Below, piece after piece: positions 35,581 through 47,075 of a DNA stretch of 64,000 nt. Source of the DNA: Rhododendron vialii (lineage: Eukaryota > Streptophyta > Magnoliopsida > Ericales > Ericaceae); NCBI RefSeq assembly GCF_030253575.1, contig NC_080564.1, positions 8,104,501-8,168,500 of the forward strand, written 5' to 3'. The notes below the pieces were generated by a model. It was not told the DNA's origin. It ran no database searches and saw only the letters and a list, made by a program, of their open reading frames with translations. A program made the translations under genes and the position numbers. Position 1 is the stretch's first letter. Every line of letters begins with the position of its first letter.

Positions 35581-37190
35581 CTACTCAAACCCCAGCTCCG
35601 ACGTCTTTCCCTTGACGCTCACGCCCCGAGATCGCGAAACAGGCTCCAACCCGAGAGTCAGCTCCAGCTCAACCTCCCCGTCCTCGGCCCGCTCCGACTC
35701 CGGCTCGGCGCGGCGCGCGATCGAGGCCACCTCCCGGCTCTCACCGCCCACGGTGTTCGCCTCGGACTGGTGACTCAGAGACGAGTCGTGACTCGTCGAC
35801 CGGTTCAACTCGTCGTGGCCCGAGTCGGCGTCGCACTTGCGGCTGCTGGGATTGGGCTTGGCGGCCGACTTCTTGAACCGGCACCGGGTCCTGACCCGGT
35901 GGAGGTCTTTCGACCCGGATGAGTTGTCCTCCTTGGAGACGTGACGGATGTCGTAGGCCTTTAGCGGCGGCCCGTTGTGGCACTCGGCCGAATCGGACGC
36001 TATCGGGGTTATCGGAGCCCCGTTTAGAACGGCTTCCACAGCGTTATGGCAGAGCGACCATGTTCCTGACCAGAGCAACCCGACCGACCCGTATATCGGG
36101 TTCACTATCCTCCCACATGCCTCGTACAGTAGTGATCGAAAGATCGCTGTAATCAAATGAACAAAACGAATCATTACACGCTCGTTTATGAGAAAGCTCA
36201 AGATGCAGGAATTACATAGTGTTACGGTGATTCCATTTGACCGATTCGGTTCGGAGGGGGTTTCATGAGAAAAGTAAGAAAAGGGTTATCGTTTCTTATG
36301 AAATCTCTCGTTTGGAATCTCTCATTTGGATTGACCATTTCAGTGACAAAAGAAAGAGAAAAGTCCAAAAGAAAAAAATGTTTTAATTGGCCTTTTCCTT
36401 TCTTATCTCTTCCTTCCTTACCATCCAAACGAAACGTAAGAGTGTACCATGTGAGAAAATACGATTTTTCGGACTGAACAATCCTGTTGGGCTCATTTTG
36501 ATGAATAAAATCGTTCATTTTTTTTCAAAGTCGTCGAAAACATTATCCAGGCCAAATAACATATCCATCAAGTATAGATTTGACACAAGGACTGAAACAC
36601 CAAACCGAAATCTTTTGTTAACATAAACGTGCTTCAAACAAATATAGTACTAACTCAAATGTTTACGAACAAGATTTTTAACGCGTAATTTTCCCAACGA
36701 GCTCCAAAAAAACAATCCAATCATCAAATGAACACGAAAACAGATCCCAAAAAATACGAAAACGGTGGACGATGTATTTTGAATCCCTCCAACGAACAAG
36801 CCAAAAAGGCTCACAAAAGGAGATACAGGACGCTCGAGATTGCTTTTAAAAAGCTAAACTCGCCCGAAGAAACTGGAAAATAATAAGTACACCCATCCGA
36901 TAATGGTAAGAACCCATGTAGTAAACTACGTGGTTATTTGGCGTACATAGTGCATCGATATACCTAAACGCGATCACTGTAGCATTATCTGCGTACTTAC
37001 CAGGGCGGAGGTGTTCGGGGCCGGCGTTGACGAGGTTGATAAGTCCGGCGCGGCCGTAGAACTTGGCCAGGAAGACGGTGGCGTTGGCCTGCGACTCGGG
37101 GCTCTTGATCCACTGAAGGCACGGCCTGATGCTGCAGTTCTCACTGCATCCCTTCCGGAGTACCCTGCATCCGTTACAGCTCATCCGCAT
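35581..37190 (-). CDS. Class II LOB-domain transcription factor (LBD40/41/42-like)
   Basis: Two exons, 37190-37001 and 36146-35581, are joined in phase 1 across an 854-bp intron (CCTG|GTAAGT...TACAG|CG), giving 251 residues. The N-terminus [19 protein letters not shown] carries the C-X2-C-X6-C-X3-C zinc-binding motif (C5, C8, C15, C19). The conserved LOB block follows ([20 protein letters not shown], then [20 protein letters not shown] across the intron). Class II members lack the full leucine zipper-like coil of class I. The C-terminus has LELTLGLEP near residue 230, an EAR-type LxLxL motif that recruits TOPLESS-like co-repressors in other plant proteins. The protein is expected to act as a nuclear repressor; class II relatives respond to nitrogen, anthocyanin or hypoxia signals. 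Which of the three this is cannot be decided here. Confidence 0.93.
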
Positions 37191-37272
37191 TGTTGCTAGC
37201 CACTACTTCCAGTTTAAACTTTCCAAGAGAGAGAGAGAGAAAGAGAGAAATGGCGATATGGTAGTACGGGGG

Positions 37273-37288
37273 TATATATATATATATA
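37273..37288 (-). promoter_or_regulatory. TATA box of the LBD gene
   Basis: An alternating TATATATATATA run lies about 85 bases upstream of the ATG on the minus strand. It is followed by a CT-rich leader (37227-37250), the usual arrangement in plant promoters. Confidence 0.55.
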
Positions 37289-39512
37289 AGCAATGGGGTT
37301 TTGGGGAGGAAGGGCGCAAGCTGTTTCGAGAAAACCAGGTTTTCCCACGTTCTAGGGATGTGGGAAACTAATGGCTTTTGGATATTTTATAGTAAAAACG
37401 GAGCATTTACCACGCCAGTAGGCGGCGCGTTAGTTCACTCCCGAATGATTGCGGCCGAGCCCCTCTTACCATAGGGCCGTATCCAGGCAACCACACTATC
37501 CTCATTCCTCGGGCGCAGGAGTAGAAACGATTTCTACGCAATCCATTTACGGCTATATTCCGATGATGTTATTCGGAAATCCGCTAGCGTTTTGTTCCCA
37601 CGGATTATAGCAACCATAGATTTACCAATAATTTTTGCTAGGAGTATGTTTTTTCCCATATTCTATTCGCATTTTTTTTGGATATTCTATAATTGTCCCG
37701 TCTGAAAAGTAATCACAACCGCAAACTAACCTAGAGATTGAGATGATCGAATTTCTTTTTGCGTACATTTGATTTTGATGATAGGACTTCATGCCTCGTC
37801 TTATGGTATTTGAAACGTTCATATTGGAATAAAACGTCATCGAAAGAATTCTTAATAATCGAACAGTATCTTAAATCACTTTGCGGTAAAACTTTTCTTT
37901 TTATTAGAAAAAATTCACAAGAGCAAGAATCGGGAGATCGTGTGCAATGCAAAAATTGAGATTGGTAGCGAGTGGCTTTTTGAAGGATTCCTACTGAAGG
38001 ATGAATTCCTAAGTGCATCTCCAACCCATACTCCATTTCTTCATTTTAAAGGAAAAATATCTCTTTTATTTTGGAGGAGATCGTTTTTTTTTTTTTACAC
38101 TCATTATCTATAAATTCAAATTCGAAATCTCAAAACGAAAGAGGGCTTTGAGCATGTCAAAAATCTTACTCATAGGGATATGCGTTTGAAACATATTCAT
38201 TTTATAAATAATATAAGATTACAACACTACAATGAAATCTATTTTTCTACGATACGTTCATCCATTTTAAAATTTCATCCAAACAAATATGGTGGATTAC
38301 AGCAAAAAAGAGTCCAAGAGTTTTTTCCCTTTTTTGGAACAAAAGCTCTGAAAAGAGTGATCAGAAAGGTGGTTGGGGAGAAATTTTTCGGTGCGTAACG
38401 GATATATCTCATGTGGTGTTCGCACGGCACTCTCAAGCCGTCCGATGCTCTTTTGGACAATTCAAATTAAAATCTTCTCTCTTCTCTCATTCCTCCTCTT
38501 TATTTCTCCAAATTTGAACCGTCAAAAATTGCATCGGACGTTTTGAACGGTTCAAATGTGCCGAACGAAATACAACATGTTATCACACCCGACACTGAAA
38601 AATTTCAGAGGGGGGGAGGGGGGCCAGGTGGGCGGCCATTGGGATTGGGCGTGGGGAGGGCGGGTGGCATGCAACGGGGGGGTTTCCCAAAGTGAAGTGC
38701 GCGTGGCGTCCACGTGAAGCTGTCAGGGGTGCGGTCGAATCGCCACGTATCGTGGAAACGGAGCGCGGGGCCCACGCAACCGCGTTCTCTCTCGCTCCTG
38801 GTTTTCGGGAAGGAAGTCAGTCAGTCGTGTTTCGTGACAAACGAAAGCTACTGTACCACACAAAAAAAGCCCGCTTTTTGGGAACTCAAAACCGGTGACC
38901 GGTTTCTGGTTTCTCGGATTTGGGTCTCTGTGGGCGCACAACGGGCAACGGGTGGGGACCAGTGGTTTTATTAATTAGTCCTCATGCTTATCCCATAAGC
39001 CAGGACACACAACTTCCACCTAATCATATCAATATATTGTACTTTTTGTACAATAAGACTTGAACTAGTGGGGTACTAATTTGTAGAACAAAAAAACCTT
39101 ATTGATGGAAATTACAAGGACTTTGCTACACGTACGGACGGGAGCCACCGATGGGCAAGCGTGGGCCCCGCATGAATGATTTGAACAGTTTTTAATAATT
39201 TTACAGAATAAAATCAAAGGCTCTCATGAAAATTCAGCTCGATCGGATTTTTCATTTTTTTTCTCAAATTTGGAAAAAGAATGAAAAAATAGAGAATTGG
39301 TTCGAGCACCTGCATATATCAGATTGAGCCGATTTTTTACGAGCTCATTCGATTATTATTTTTTAATTATTAAACGACTTGGATCATCCTTATAGGACCC
39401 CAAGTGCCTTTGGTGGCTCCCGTCGATGGCATTAGACTTTCCGAATTTACAATGACCTCCTTGATAGGTAGTAATTTACAAGGACTTCTCCAAAACGTTC
39501 TTTTAGTGGGGG

Positions 39513-39543
<31 letters not shown>

Positions 39544-39584
39544 GGTGTTGGGATACTGTCGCATGGTACTTCAACCTTCCTACT
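37289..39584. other. Intergenic region upstream of the LBD gene
   Basis: It is probably the LBD promoter followed by repeats. A GC-rich block at about 38600-38970 with G-runs and CACGTG has short open frames on several strands, but none looks like a protein. A long-TIR element lies at 39101-39465 and a (TTTA)n run at about 39515-39540. Confidence 0.5.
39101..39465. mobile_element. TIR element with GACGGGAGCCACC arms
   Basis: The left arm ATTGATGGAAATTACAAGGA continuing to GGACGGGAGCCACCGAT pairs with the right arm TTTGGTGGCTCCCGTCGATG continuing to TTTACAATGACCTCCTTGAT. The arms are about 55-60 bp around an AT-rich centre. There is no transposase, so it is a non-autonomous DNA element. Confidence 0.65.
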
Positions 39585-39589
39585 AGTTC
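39585..39589. repeat. Target-site duplication, left copy (AGTTC)
   Basis: AGTTC directly precedes the TG of the solo LTR and is repeated exactly at 42970-42974. Confidence 0.85.
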
Positions 39590-40595
39590 TGTAACGACCC
39601 TGATTTTTGGTAAATAAAAATTTCGTTAAATATTTAAATTTTATTTTAACTACTTGGATTTGCTACTAAAAATTTCTTTTTAATTTTAATAATCCGTCAT
39701 AATTAGATTTGAGACTTATAAAATTATATTTTTCACGCCGGAACAATCTAGTCATTTTCTAAAAACAAGTATGCTTATAAAAGCACTTGTATATTTTCCT
39801 AACGAGTTAGATAAAATCTTTAAATTATATTTCTTGGCTAGAAATCCTACTTGGCAAGTAGAATTAGTTTCCAACCAATTCGTTAGAAAACCTTAATTAC
39901 CGTTTCAATCTAGTTACAATTTCCTAATCCTAGATGGACCTTTTTGACCGTCTTTGAGCCTTTTGAACCCCCGAACCCTAATTGAACCATTAGACTATAG
40001 GAGTAATCATTTTATTCCTATGTTTAGTCATTTCACTTTACCTAGCATCATTACTCACCCTACCTATTGGATAATAAAGGCAAGGGAAAACTTTAACCTT
40101 TGGTCCATAAATGTTAGGGAAAATATTATCCCTTGGACAATAGATTTCCATGACTAGTCATATCAAATTATTACCAATATCCATTTACCCCTTGGTCCAT
40201 AATTGTTAGGGGAATTTTTGTCCCTTGGTTATTAGACCTTTGACTTGCCTAAATGCATGACAAGACAAGTCATACAAGAATCCCATCATTTTGCTTTCAA
40301 AAGAAGCAACCTTAGACTTGCCATAATGAGAACCTAGATTTGACTAGTCATTCAAGCCCATACTTACCTTCTTTAACCAATGGTTAATAAATGCTAGGAG
40401 AATTTTTGACCATTGGTTAATAGCAATTAAGTTGCCAATAAAGCCTTGATTTGACAATACAAAATCATGGGCTAAGGAATCTCATCATTTTGCTTCCAAG
40501 GAAGCAAGGCTAGCTTTGCCATGCATGCACACCTATGTTCTAGTCTTAAAATCCTAGACTTACTTTCCTAGATTTTCTTGGATGTATATAGATAC

Positions 40596-40596
<1 letters not shown>

Positions 40597-40643
<47 letters not shown>
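40597..40643. repeat. (AG)n microsatellite inside the solo LTR
   Basis: An AG run with one interruption (AAAG). It post-dates or belongs to the U3 region of the LTR. Confidence 0.85.
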
Positions 40644-40646
<3 letters not shown>

Positions 40647-40998
40647 GCCGGATGGAGAGAGTGGGGTGGAGTGTGTGCATGAGTATTGATTACTTACACA
40701 AGCAACATTTATAGCCTTAAGCCTATTTTTTTGACTACATGCCAACCCATTCTAGTCTTCCAAAGTACAAAGCTAGCCCATGATTATATTCTTTCTTGCA
40801 AGCAACCTCCCCATAGACTTGACAAGTCCAAAACCCTTCATGATGACCTAAGATTTGGCCTACAAATGGAAGTGACAAGTCATGGAAGACTTTGCATGCT
40901 TTCAAGCTTGATTGGACATGACAATGGAGCAAATCCATGGGAGGAAGGAGAGAGAGGGGGGCCGGCCATAGAGGAGGAAGGAGGAGCTCAAGTGTTGG

Positions 40999-41008
40999 CT
41001 ATAAATAG
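40999..41008 (+). promoter_or_regulatory. TATA box in the solo LTR
   Basis: CTATAAATAG lies about 1.4 kb into the LTR, followed by a CT-rich stretch. This suggests a retained plus-strand promoter pointing toward 43 kb. Confidence 0.55.
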
Positions 41009-41090
41009 CACCCCATGCCTTCCATTCAATTCACACCATCACTTCTTGCTCTCACTTCTCTCTAGAAACCATTTCTGTTTTTCCAGGCAG

Positions 41091-41450
41091 CTTACTGTCC
41101 TCCACGAATCTCTATTTTTCTCCTGCTTAAAGTAGTTTTTAGAACCAACTCCCTTCGAGGAAGTTGTAGAGCACTTCGAAACCTTCAAGTTAGACCCAAG
41201 AACCATCCAAATCGGTGAAGAAATGACAAAGATATTGGCATCCGAAGTTCAGTAAAAATCTCGGATTTCCATTTCCAGACAGCATACTGTCTCTGCCTTT
41301 ATCACCATTTTTCTCCTACCTAAAATAGTTTCTAGGATCAACTTCCTTCACGAAAGTCGTAGAGCACTTCGAGAGCTTCAACTTTGACCCAAGAACGATC
41401 GTATTCGGCCAAATATTGACCGAGTTACTGCCATCCAAAGTTTGGTCCAG
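41091..41450 (+). repeat. Diverged tandem pair in the solo LTR, period about 187 bp
   Basis: TTACTGTCCTCCACGAATCT onward (41091) recurs from about 41283 (CATACTGTCTCTGCC...). The copies share TTTTTCTCCT, GTAGAGCACTTCGA and GACCCAAGAAC in the same order. Confidence 0.65.
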
Positions 41451-42252
41451 ATTTGCAAGTTTCACCGCCCGTAGAAATCTTCCAACTAGCTTATTCGGCC
41501 CCGACTAAGTTTCGGATCAAGGTAGATAAATCTCTACTCATTCTCCCTAGTATAACTTTAGTTATTTTGCTTATGATAAGGCAAGTTAAAGTATTAGGAA
41601 TAAATAGCAAGCTCGTTTTACAAAATCTTGAAATGACATTACGATCATGTAGATTTTCTCTATTCACTTCCCTAAGTATAAGTATAACCTCTTGTTCCCT
41701 AAACTCTACGTATAGAATCGTATGTTAGATAGTAGAATGCTATTGATTCAAGGTATCAATATCCTTATTGTTTTCCTTAAGTAGATAAGGTTATCTATTG
41801 TTTAGTTTCAAGTAGATAAGGTTATCTATCGTTTAAAATGCATGATTGTCAATAAGTTTATCTCACTAATGGAGGTATGAACATGTTGGATAAATGACTT
41901 TGTCTTAAATAAACATATGTTGTATTGAATTTCTCAAAAAGTAAGATATAACGATTTTCGAAAGATAAGATTTTAACGCTTGAATTGAAGTATTCATATT
42001 TTGATCTTTTCGAGCATGCTTAGCAATATAGAATTGGATGATCTTGTTAGATTACAATGAATGATTTATGGTTGCGTATGTGAAAGGTCCTACCGCGGAG
42101 TCTATGCATGAGAACGAGACACGAAAATCGAGAAAATAGAAACATGACACCTAGGGTGTGGTTAACAAGAAAAATGTGTTTCGAAGGAGGAAATATTTGT
42201 GAAACTACATAATGACCGATTTTGATGGCATTATGTGAGATGTGTGTGTGTG

Positions 42253-42456
42253 AATGTGTGCCAATGGGAACCCGGGACGGCGGAACCATTGTGAGGATAC
42301 TCGGGAACCCGGAACGGCGGAACCGAGGTTGGGTGTGTAGCTTGGTTATCCGCGGAGAGGAGCCAATGCAAATGTGTGCCAATGGGAACCCGGGACGGCG
42401 GAACCATTGTGAGGATACTCGGGAACCCGGAACGGCGGAACCGAGGTTGGGTGTGT
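42253..42456 (+). repeat. 86-bp direct duplication in the solo LTR, period 118 bp
   Basis: AATGTGTGCCAATGGGAACC onward is found at 42253-42338 and again at 42371-42456, apparently identical. Each copy contains a smaller doubled motif (GGGAACCCGG[G/A]ACGGCGGAACC). Confidence 0.85.
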
Positions 42457-42969
42457 TAAAAACGGATTTTGAAAATGTTGATTTGGTGATGAAAAGTGAA
42501 AATGGAGACACGGTCTACGATGAGTTGCGTAGGAGAAACACAGAAAAAAAAACATGGACACCAACGATACTTGAATAGTGAATGTGGATGTGTGATTGTT
42601 ACTATTCGTCGTATATGATTTACTGTTTGTAAGTTATGAGTTAGTGGGTAGGGTTTACTCTATTGAGCGTTGTAGCTCACGGTGTTGCCTTTTTGGTGAC
42701 CCTGACATATTATATGGGTGGCGACGCCGGTATAATGTGTCAGATTTCTTAGATGAACAGGATAAGATGTACACCGTGGAAGCTTTTGGAGCAGAGGAGC
42801 TTGCTAGGATGGAAGAGCAAACAGAGTAGTATTAGGAACCCTAGTTTCCTTCCTTGTTGAATAAATGTACCTTTTCCTTATGATGTATTTATGATGTAAT
42901 AATGAGCCAGACTCTCTTTATTATATAATAAATGCCTCATTTAACGTACCCAAAATTGGGGGCGTTACA

Positions 42970-42974
42970 AGTTC
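42970..42974. repeat. Target-site duplication, right copy (AGTTC)
   Basis: AGTTC directly follows the CA of the solo LTR, matching the left copy. Confidence 0.85.
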
Positions 42975-43582
42975 AGTTGTTCAATGAAAAAGGATCAAGA
43001 TGCTTTTTAATACGAGTTCGTTCGGCTGAGCATACCATAAATGTTTTAGTCCTGCTATGTGAATCTATCTCAAGTCCCACGCAATGATCGAAAAGTCTTT
43101 TATATTGTGGATTTTTTTTTAACATGCCTTGTGAATAATTAGCTCAGCTGGACATCGAATTAGAGTTTACTTAGTTCATCCAAATTTTGAATTCTGAATT
43201 CACAATATAGAATTTCGTATAAAAAAATAGACAAATTGGTTAAGCAATTATCATATTTGATTGAACTCATTTATTACACGAAGGATTCAAAGTTCATTCT
43301 CCTCAAAATGAATGGTTTCGAGTATTTGTCGGGAGCGAGGTGAGCCCCACGCACATGGAATCTGTACATTATCAATCCCCACCCCAAGACCAAGGGGTAC
43401 CCGTAGAATTTTTTTAGTCTTTGAATGCATGCATCCGACTCTTACCACTCCCGTTTTTTCAATGAGAAAAATATGTGGTGGACTAGTGTTAGAAAAAAAG
43501 GTGTATCTTCCACGACTCTCATCTGTACTTTTAAAATACTACAATAAAGCACATTCAAAACCACACGAAATTAAATTTGATT

Positions 43583-43955
43583 TAGGCCTCGTTCTGCTAA
43601 ATAAATTATTTGACTTGTTTTTTTTTGTCCTTATACCAAGTTTTTTTCGCATTTGTTAATTTTTCGTCGATTTTTTTGAGGATTATTGTTCTTTCATGAC
43701 GAGGGGAATCTAAAAAGTAAAAAATTACAATCAAAATCTAATTTTTTTGAATAAAAACGAAAATAAGCAGTAAGCCAATTTTTTCGTATTTATTCAAAAA
43801 AAAAATCGATTGTAATTGTTTACTTTTTAGATTCCTCTCGTCATGACGAAGCAAGAATTTTCAAAAAATTAACGAAAAACTAACAAATGCGAAAAAAATT
43901 TAAATAAGGACAAAAAAAAAAGTCAAATGGCTTATTTAGCCGAATGAGGCCTTAT
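43583..43955. mobile_element. Foldback/MITE with AGGCCTCGTTCTGC termini
   Basis: TAGGCCTCGTTCTGCTAAAT on the left pairs with ATTTAGCCGAATGAGGCCTTA on the right. Pairing continues inward through TTTTTTTGTCCTTAT/ATAAGGACAAAAAAA and the CGTCATGACG-like centre. About 373 bp, no coding. Confidence 0.7.
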
Positions 43956-44400
43956 AGGAGCACCAGTTTCCATAACTTTTGAATCGTACATCTGTAACAA
44001 TTTTTGCTAGCTGATTTGTTAATTCTACAGTAGTTTAATCATGTGGCTCAAAAAATTGACCTCGAGTTGTACAGTTGTTGTTTAAATTTTGTTACATATT
44101 ATTCTATTTTCGACTTTTCTCGATTGTGAGACAACGTTAAAGTGGGTTCTCACAACTTTCTAGAATCATTTTTTATGAATTTAAAGTTATGACAAACACT
44201 CCAACAAGGTGGTATTTTTTATTTTTATTTTTGATAACCCAACAAGGTGGTATTAAAGTTTACACGTTTCCCTACAATTCATATATATTGCAAATAGTAA
44301 TATTTTTAGTTGAAAAGGTGCATATAAAGACTATTCATCCCATTTCCAGCTCAAACATCTAGAAGCTAGTTTTCAACAAGTACAATATATCTTAGGAAAT

Positions 44401-45389
44401 TGATAATGTCAAAATCCTTTTTGTTTCTGTCAAAATTTTGTTGGTTCTTGTCAAAACTCAATATTTTTTCTTTGATTGCATGACTTAATTGCCCTTCGCT
44501 ACACCACTTGCGTTACGAAAATGCCTCTTGAAATCTCTTAGGAATATTTTAACGTTCTTTTGGCATTCCACCATAGCGTGAACTTTTTATTTTTTTAAGA
44601 ATACCAAAGTTTCAAACTTGAGAGAAGGGGAGGTTGCATATAGAGCAACTATTTTTAGTTCCATGATTTCAAGCAAAATTATGATGGAGAAAAACTTTTT
44701 TATGGGGTGTCTCGTAAATAAGTGTTTGCTGAGCTCAATCGCGAACGTCTGAAATATTTTTGGACGGTCCAGATTGAAAACTAATTTTGACCGGTTAAAA
44801 TTGAAAAACAATCTCAATTATTATTGCATGAATGGACGGCCAAAATTGCGCGGAGCCGTGAAGCCATGAATAAGTTTTTCGCAATTTTGATCCCAAGTGA
44901 GAACAACCCATATAAATTCGATCAAAGCAAAGCAACCCATCTAACAACCCATGTTTTCAATTCCTCCTGTTTACAATCATATCCTCCAAGTTTAAATGTT
45001 ACAGATCAATCAAAGGCAAGCAAGTCCACCCAAATTGAAAAAGATACTCGTATCTAACAAACAGTAGAAGAGCATACTCTTATATTTTAAAGCTAAAAAA
45101 TATCCTTTAAAAAAAAAAGCTACAAAATAACAGTAACTGAGTTGCACCATTTTAAAGTTGATAAACAGTAGCTTCGTTGGACCTTAACGAAGCTCTAGAC
45201 TCCAGTATTCTCGAAAAAAGAGAGTTAAAGCTCTGACGGTGATGAAATGTCAAAAGAACGTTAAAAAACTTCCAAGGAATTTTAATGGGCATTTTCGTAA
45301 AATAAGTGGTGCAGTGGATGACAATTAAGTCATGCAATGAAAGGTAAATATTGAGTTTGGCAGGAACAAAAGGGATTTTGGCATTATCA
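44401..45389. mobile_element. Non-autonomous DNA element with about 160-175-bp inverted arms
   Basis: The left arm (44401-44575, TGATAATGTCAAAATCCTTT onward) is the reverse complement, with scattered mismatches, of the right arm (about 45232-45389, ending GGGATTTTGGCATTATCA). Shared words include GCATGACTTAATTG and TTAACGTTCTTTTG. Arms this long resemble Mutator-like elements, but no matching 9-bp target duplication was found. The 650-bp interior has no transposase. Confidence 0.7.
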
Positions 45390-46571
45390 GCTCCCTGTAT
45401 GTTATCCTATTTTCTTCCCAAAAGTTTAAATTAGGATTTTTTGTGCAAAGATACTTATCTCTTGTTTCCACTAAACCAACTGTGGTATTAGAGCTTGCAC
45501 GTACCAAAAGATCTCATAATAAATGACGCATAAATATATTCTCAATAATACTGATTTATATTCTTGGCTACAAAATATGAAAAACTATTCTTGTTTTATC
45601 AAAAAGAGTGAAAAATCAAACCTAGAGATGAGTCTCTATATCTGGAATATCAAAATTGATTTCAGAGACCCAAAAGAACTTAGCCGGACCTTTATTTCAA
45701 GATGTTTTTCAGTTCTACACGTGGACCATGTTGTATATAGCCTTGGTGAATTCGAGGTCCGGTCTTGAAAGCTTCTTTTTTTTTGCTGGTTGTCAATCTG
45801 TGTTACAGAATTATCATCGTGTGGAAAAACTCTTGTGCACCTCGATACTCATATTTCCTGATATGGTTCGTGTGTGTGGATTCTAGATTTTGATTCGACT
45901 ATGGTTTTTATTTGAAATCCTCATGAGTACCGAATGCAATAAATCCCGTAAAAGGAGCTCTCAAGGCAAAAAGTATTTAGATTTTGAAGAAGCTCATGAG
46001 AGGAAAAGGATAGTTTTTGAAAGGGTCTCAAAATGATAAGATTGCCTGAACACACTTGGAATGCTGGTGTAGGGAGAATATACTATTATGCTTGTCTTGA
46101 GACAAAAATGTGGCCATGATTGGTGCAACTTGTGTTGGTTTATGCGTGTAAATGGGATTAGGATACGACACTAGATTGACTCGGATTTCGGCACATTGTA
46201 TTCCCAACTTCTTGCAAATCGCAATCAAGAATAGTAGTACTATCATTTTTGTCTTTTGTTACAAAACTACACGAGGTAAGAATTGTCATTGGTGCGTTCA
46301 TACTTGATTGAAATCCATTGGATCGGTATTTGTTTTTGTTTTTAAATCTTTGATTATCATTTTATTTCTTTTGAAACAGCTGATTCTATGTATGAATATA
46401 CAGGAGATTGCGAGTGTCGCTGTTTGCGTCAGGCTCAACGTCTGAGTCGGGGTGAATGACATTGACTGCCTTGTATTTTTCTCGTTTACAATAGTTAGAT
46501 GATTAGTTTGGTTTTGCGCAAGATATTTGTAATGAATTCCATTATGTAAGTGCCGATGCGCAATTATTAAA

Positions 46572-46806
46572 TATCCGCCCTGTCCCAATTTAACAATCCT
46601 TTTTGGAAATTACTACGAATTTTCAATTGATTATATCTTGTAATTTATAATGTTTTATGTGATTTTAAAAATCTTTGTATCATAAAACTAATCAAGATCT
46701 ATCAAACAAGATTCATATTAGATATAAAATTTATTACTAATTTAAAACTAGGTTTTTATCTAATTAAAATAAAATGAGAGACTGTTAAATTGGGATGGAG
46801 GGAGTA
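46572..46806. mobile_element. Stowaway-like MITE
   Basis: The ends CCGCCCTGTCCCAATTTAAC and GTTAAATTGGGATGGAGGGA are inverted repeats of the CTCCCTCCGTCCC type, and TA flanks both sides. It shares the interior ATCTATCAAACAAGATTCAT with 62876-63110. Confidence 0.75.
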
Positions 46807-46929
46807 CTAATCTTCTCCATTTTGTATATATAAAAAAAAGAAGTACTCCACACATCCATTTTTTTTTTATTTTATAATTAGCCATTTAGGTATCTTGCCG
46901 AGCTTACGCGGATCTTGGTTAATGTTGAG

Positions 46930-47075
46930 GAACCAATCATGCCGTTTACTAGCAGGAGGCCTATTTAAAGCCTGAAAGATTTCGAACCTCAAGTCTTAGG
47001 AGTTAGGAGGGGGCAAACCCATAAATTAAAGGTCTGGACTAGCAGGCCAACCCCTTAGAGTTGCTCCACACATCC
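46930..47075 (-). repeat. tRNA-derived SINE-like remnant
   Basis: On the minus strand TGGCCTGCTAGTCC is A-box-like, and GAGGTTCGAAATCT about 60 bases later matches the B box. There is no cloverleaf. Confidence 0.4.

Larger units (their letters stand above)
39590..42969 (+). mobile_element. Solo LTR (3,380 bp) of a long-LTR Ty3/gypsy element, probably Tekay/Del-like
   Basis: It starts TGTAACGACCCTGATTTTTG and ends AAAATTGGGGGCGTTACA, so the tips are inverted (TGTAACG/CGTTACA). It is flanked by the perfect 5-bp direct repeat AGTTC (39585-39589 and 42970-42974), the signature of one integration event. A plus-strand TATA box (CTATAAATAG, 40999-41008) is followed by a leader-like pyrimidine-rich stretch. 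There is no gag-pol and no second LTR, so the interior was lost by LTR-LTR recombination. The family name is inferred from length and end sequence only. Internal repeats include an AG microsatellite (40597-40643), a pair of about 187-bp units from 41091, and an 86-bp duplication at 42253 and 42371. Confidence 0.85.

Noticed and set aside
35533-36160. Plus-strand open frames opposite LBD exon 2 (for example 35533-35922)
   Set aside because: Shadow frames in the GC-rich exon; the minus-strand LOB protein explains the sequence.
38600-38974. GC-rich block with several overlapping open frames (38692-38898, 38714-38974)
   Set aside because: Frames on both strands are short, without motifs, introns or a family match. 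It is treated as non-coding.
42222-42829. Open frames in the right part of the solo LTR (42222-42578, 42596-42829)
   Set aside because: They arise from the internal 86-bp duplication and LTR sequence; no protein domain is seen.
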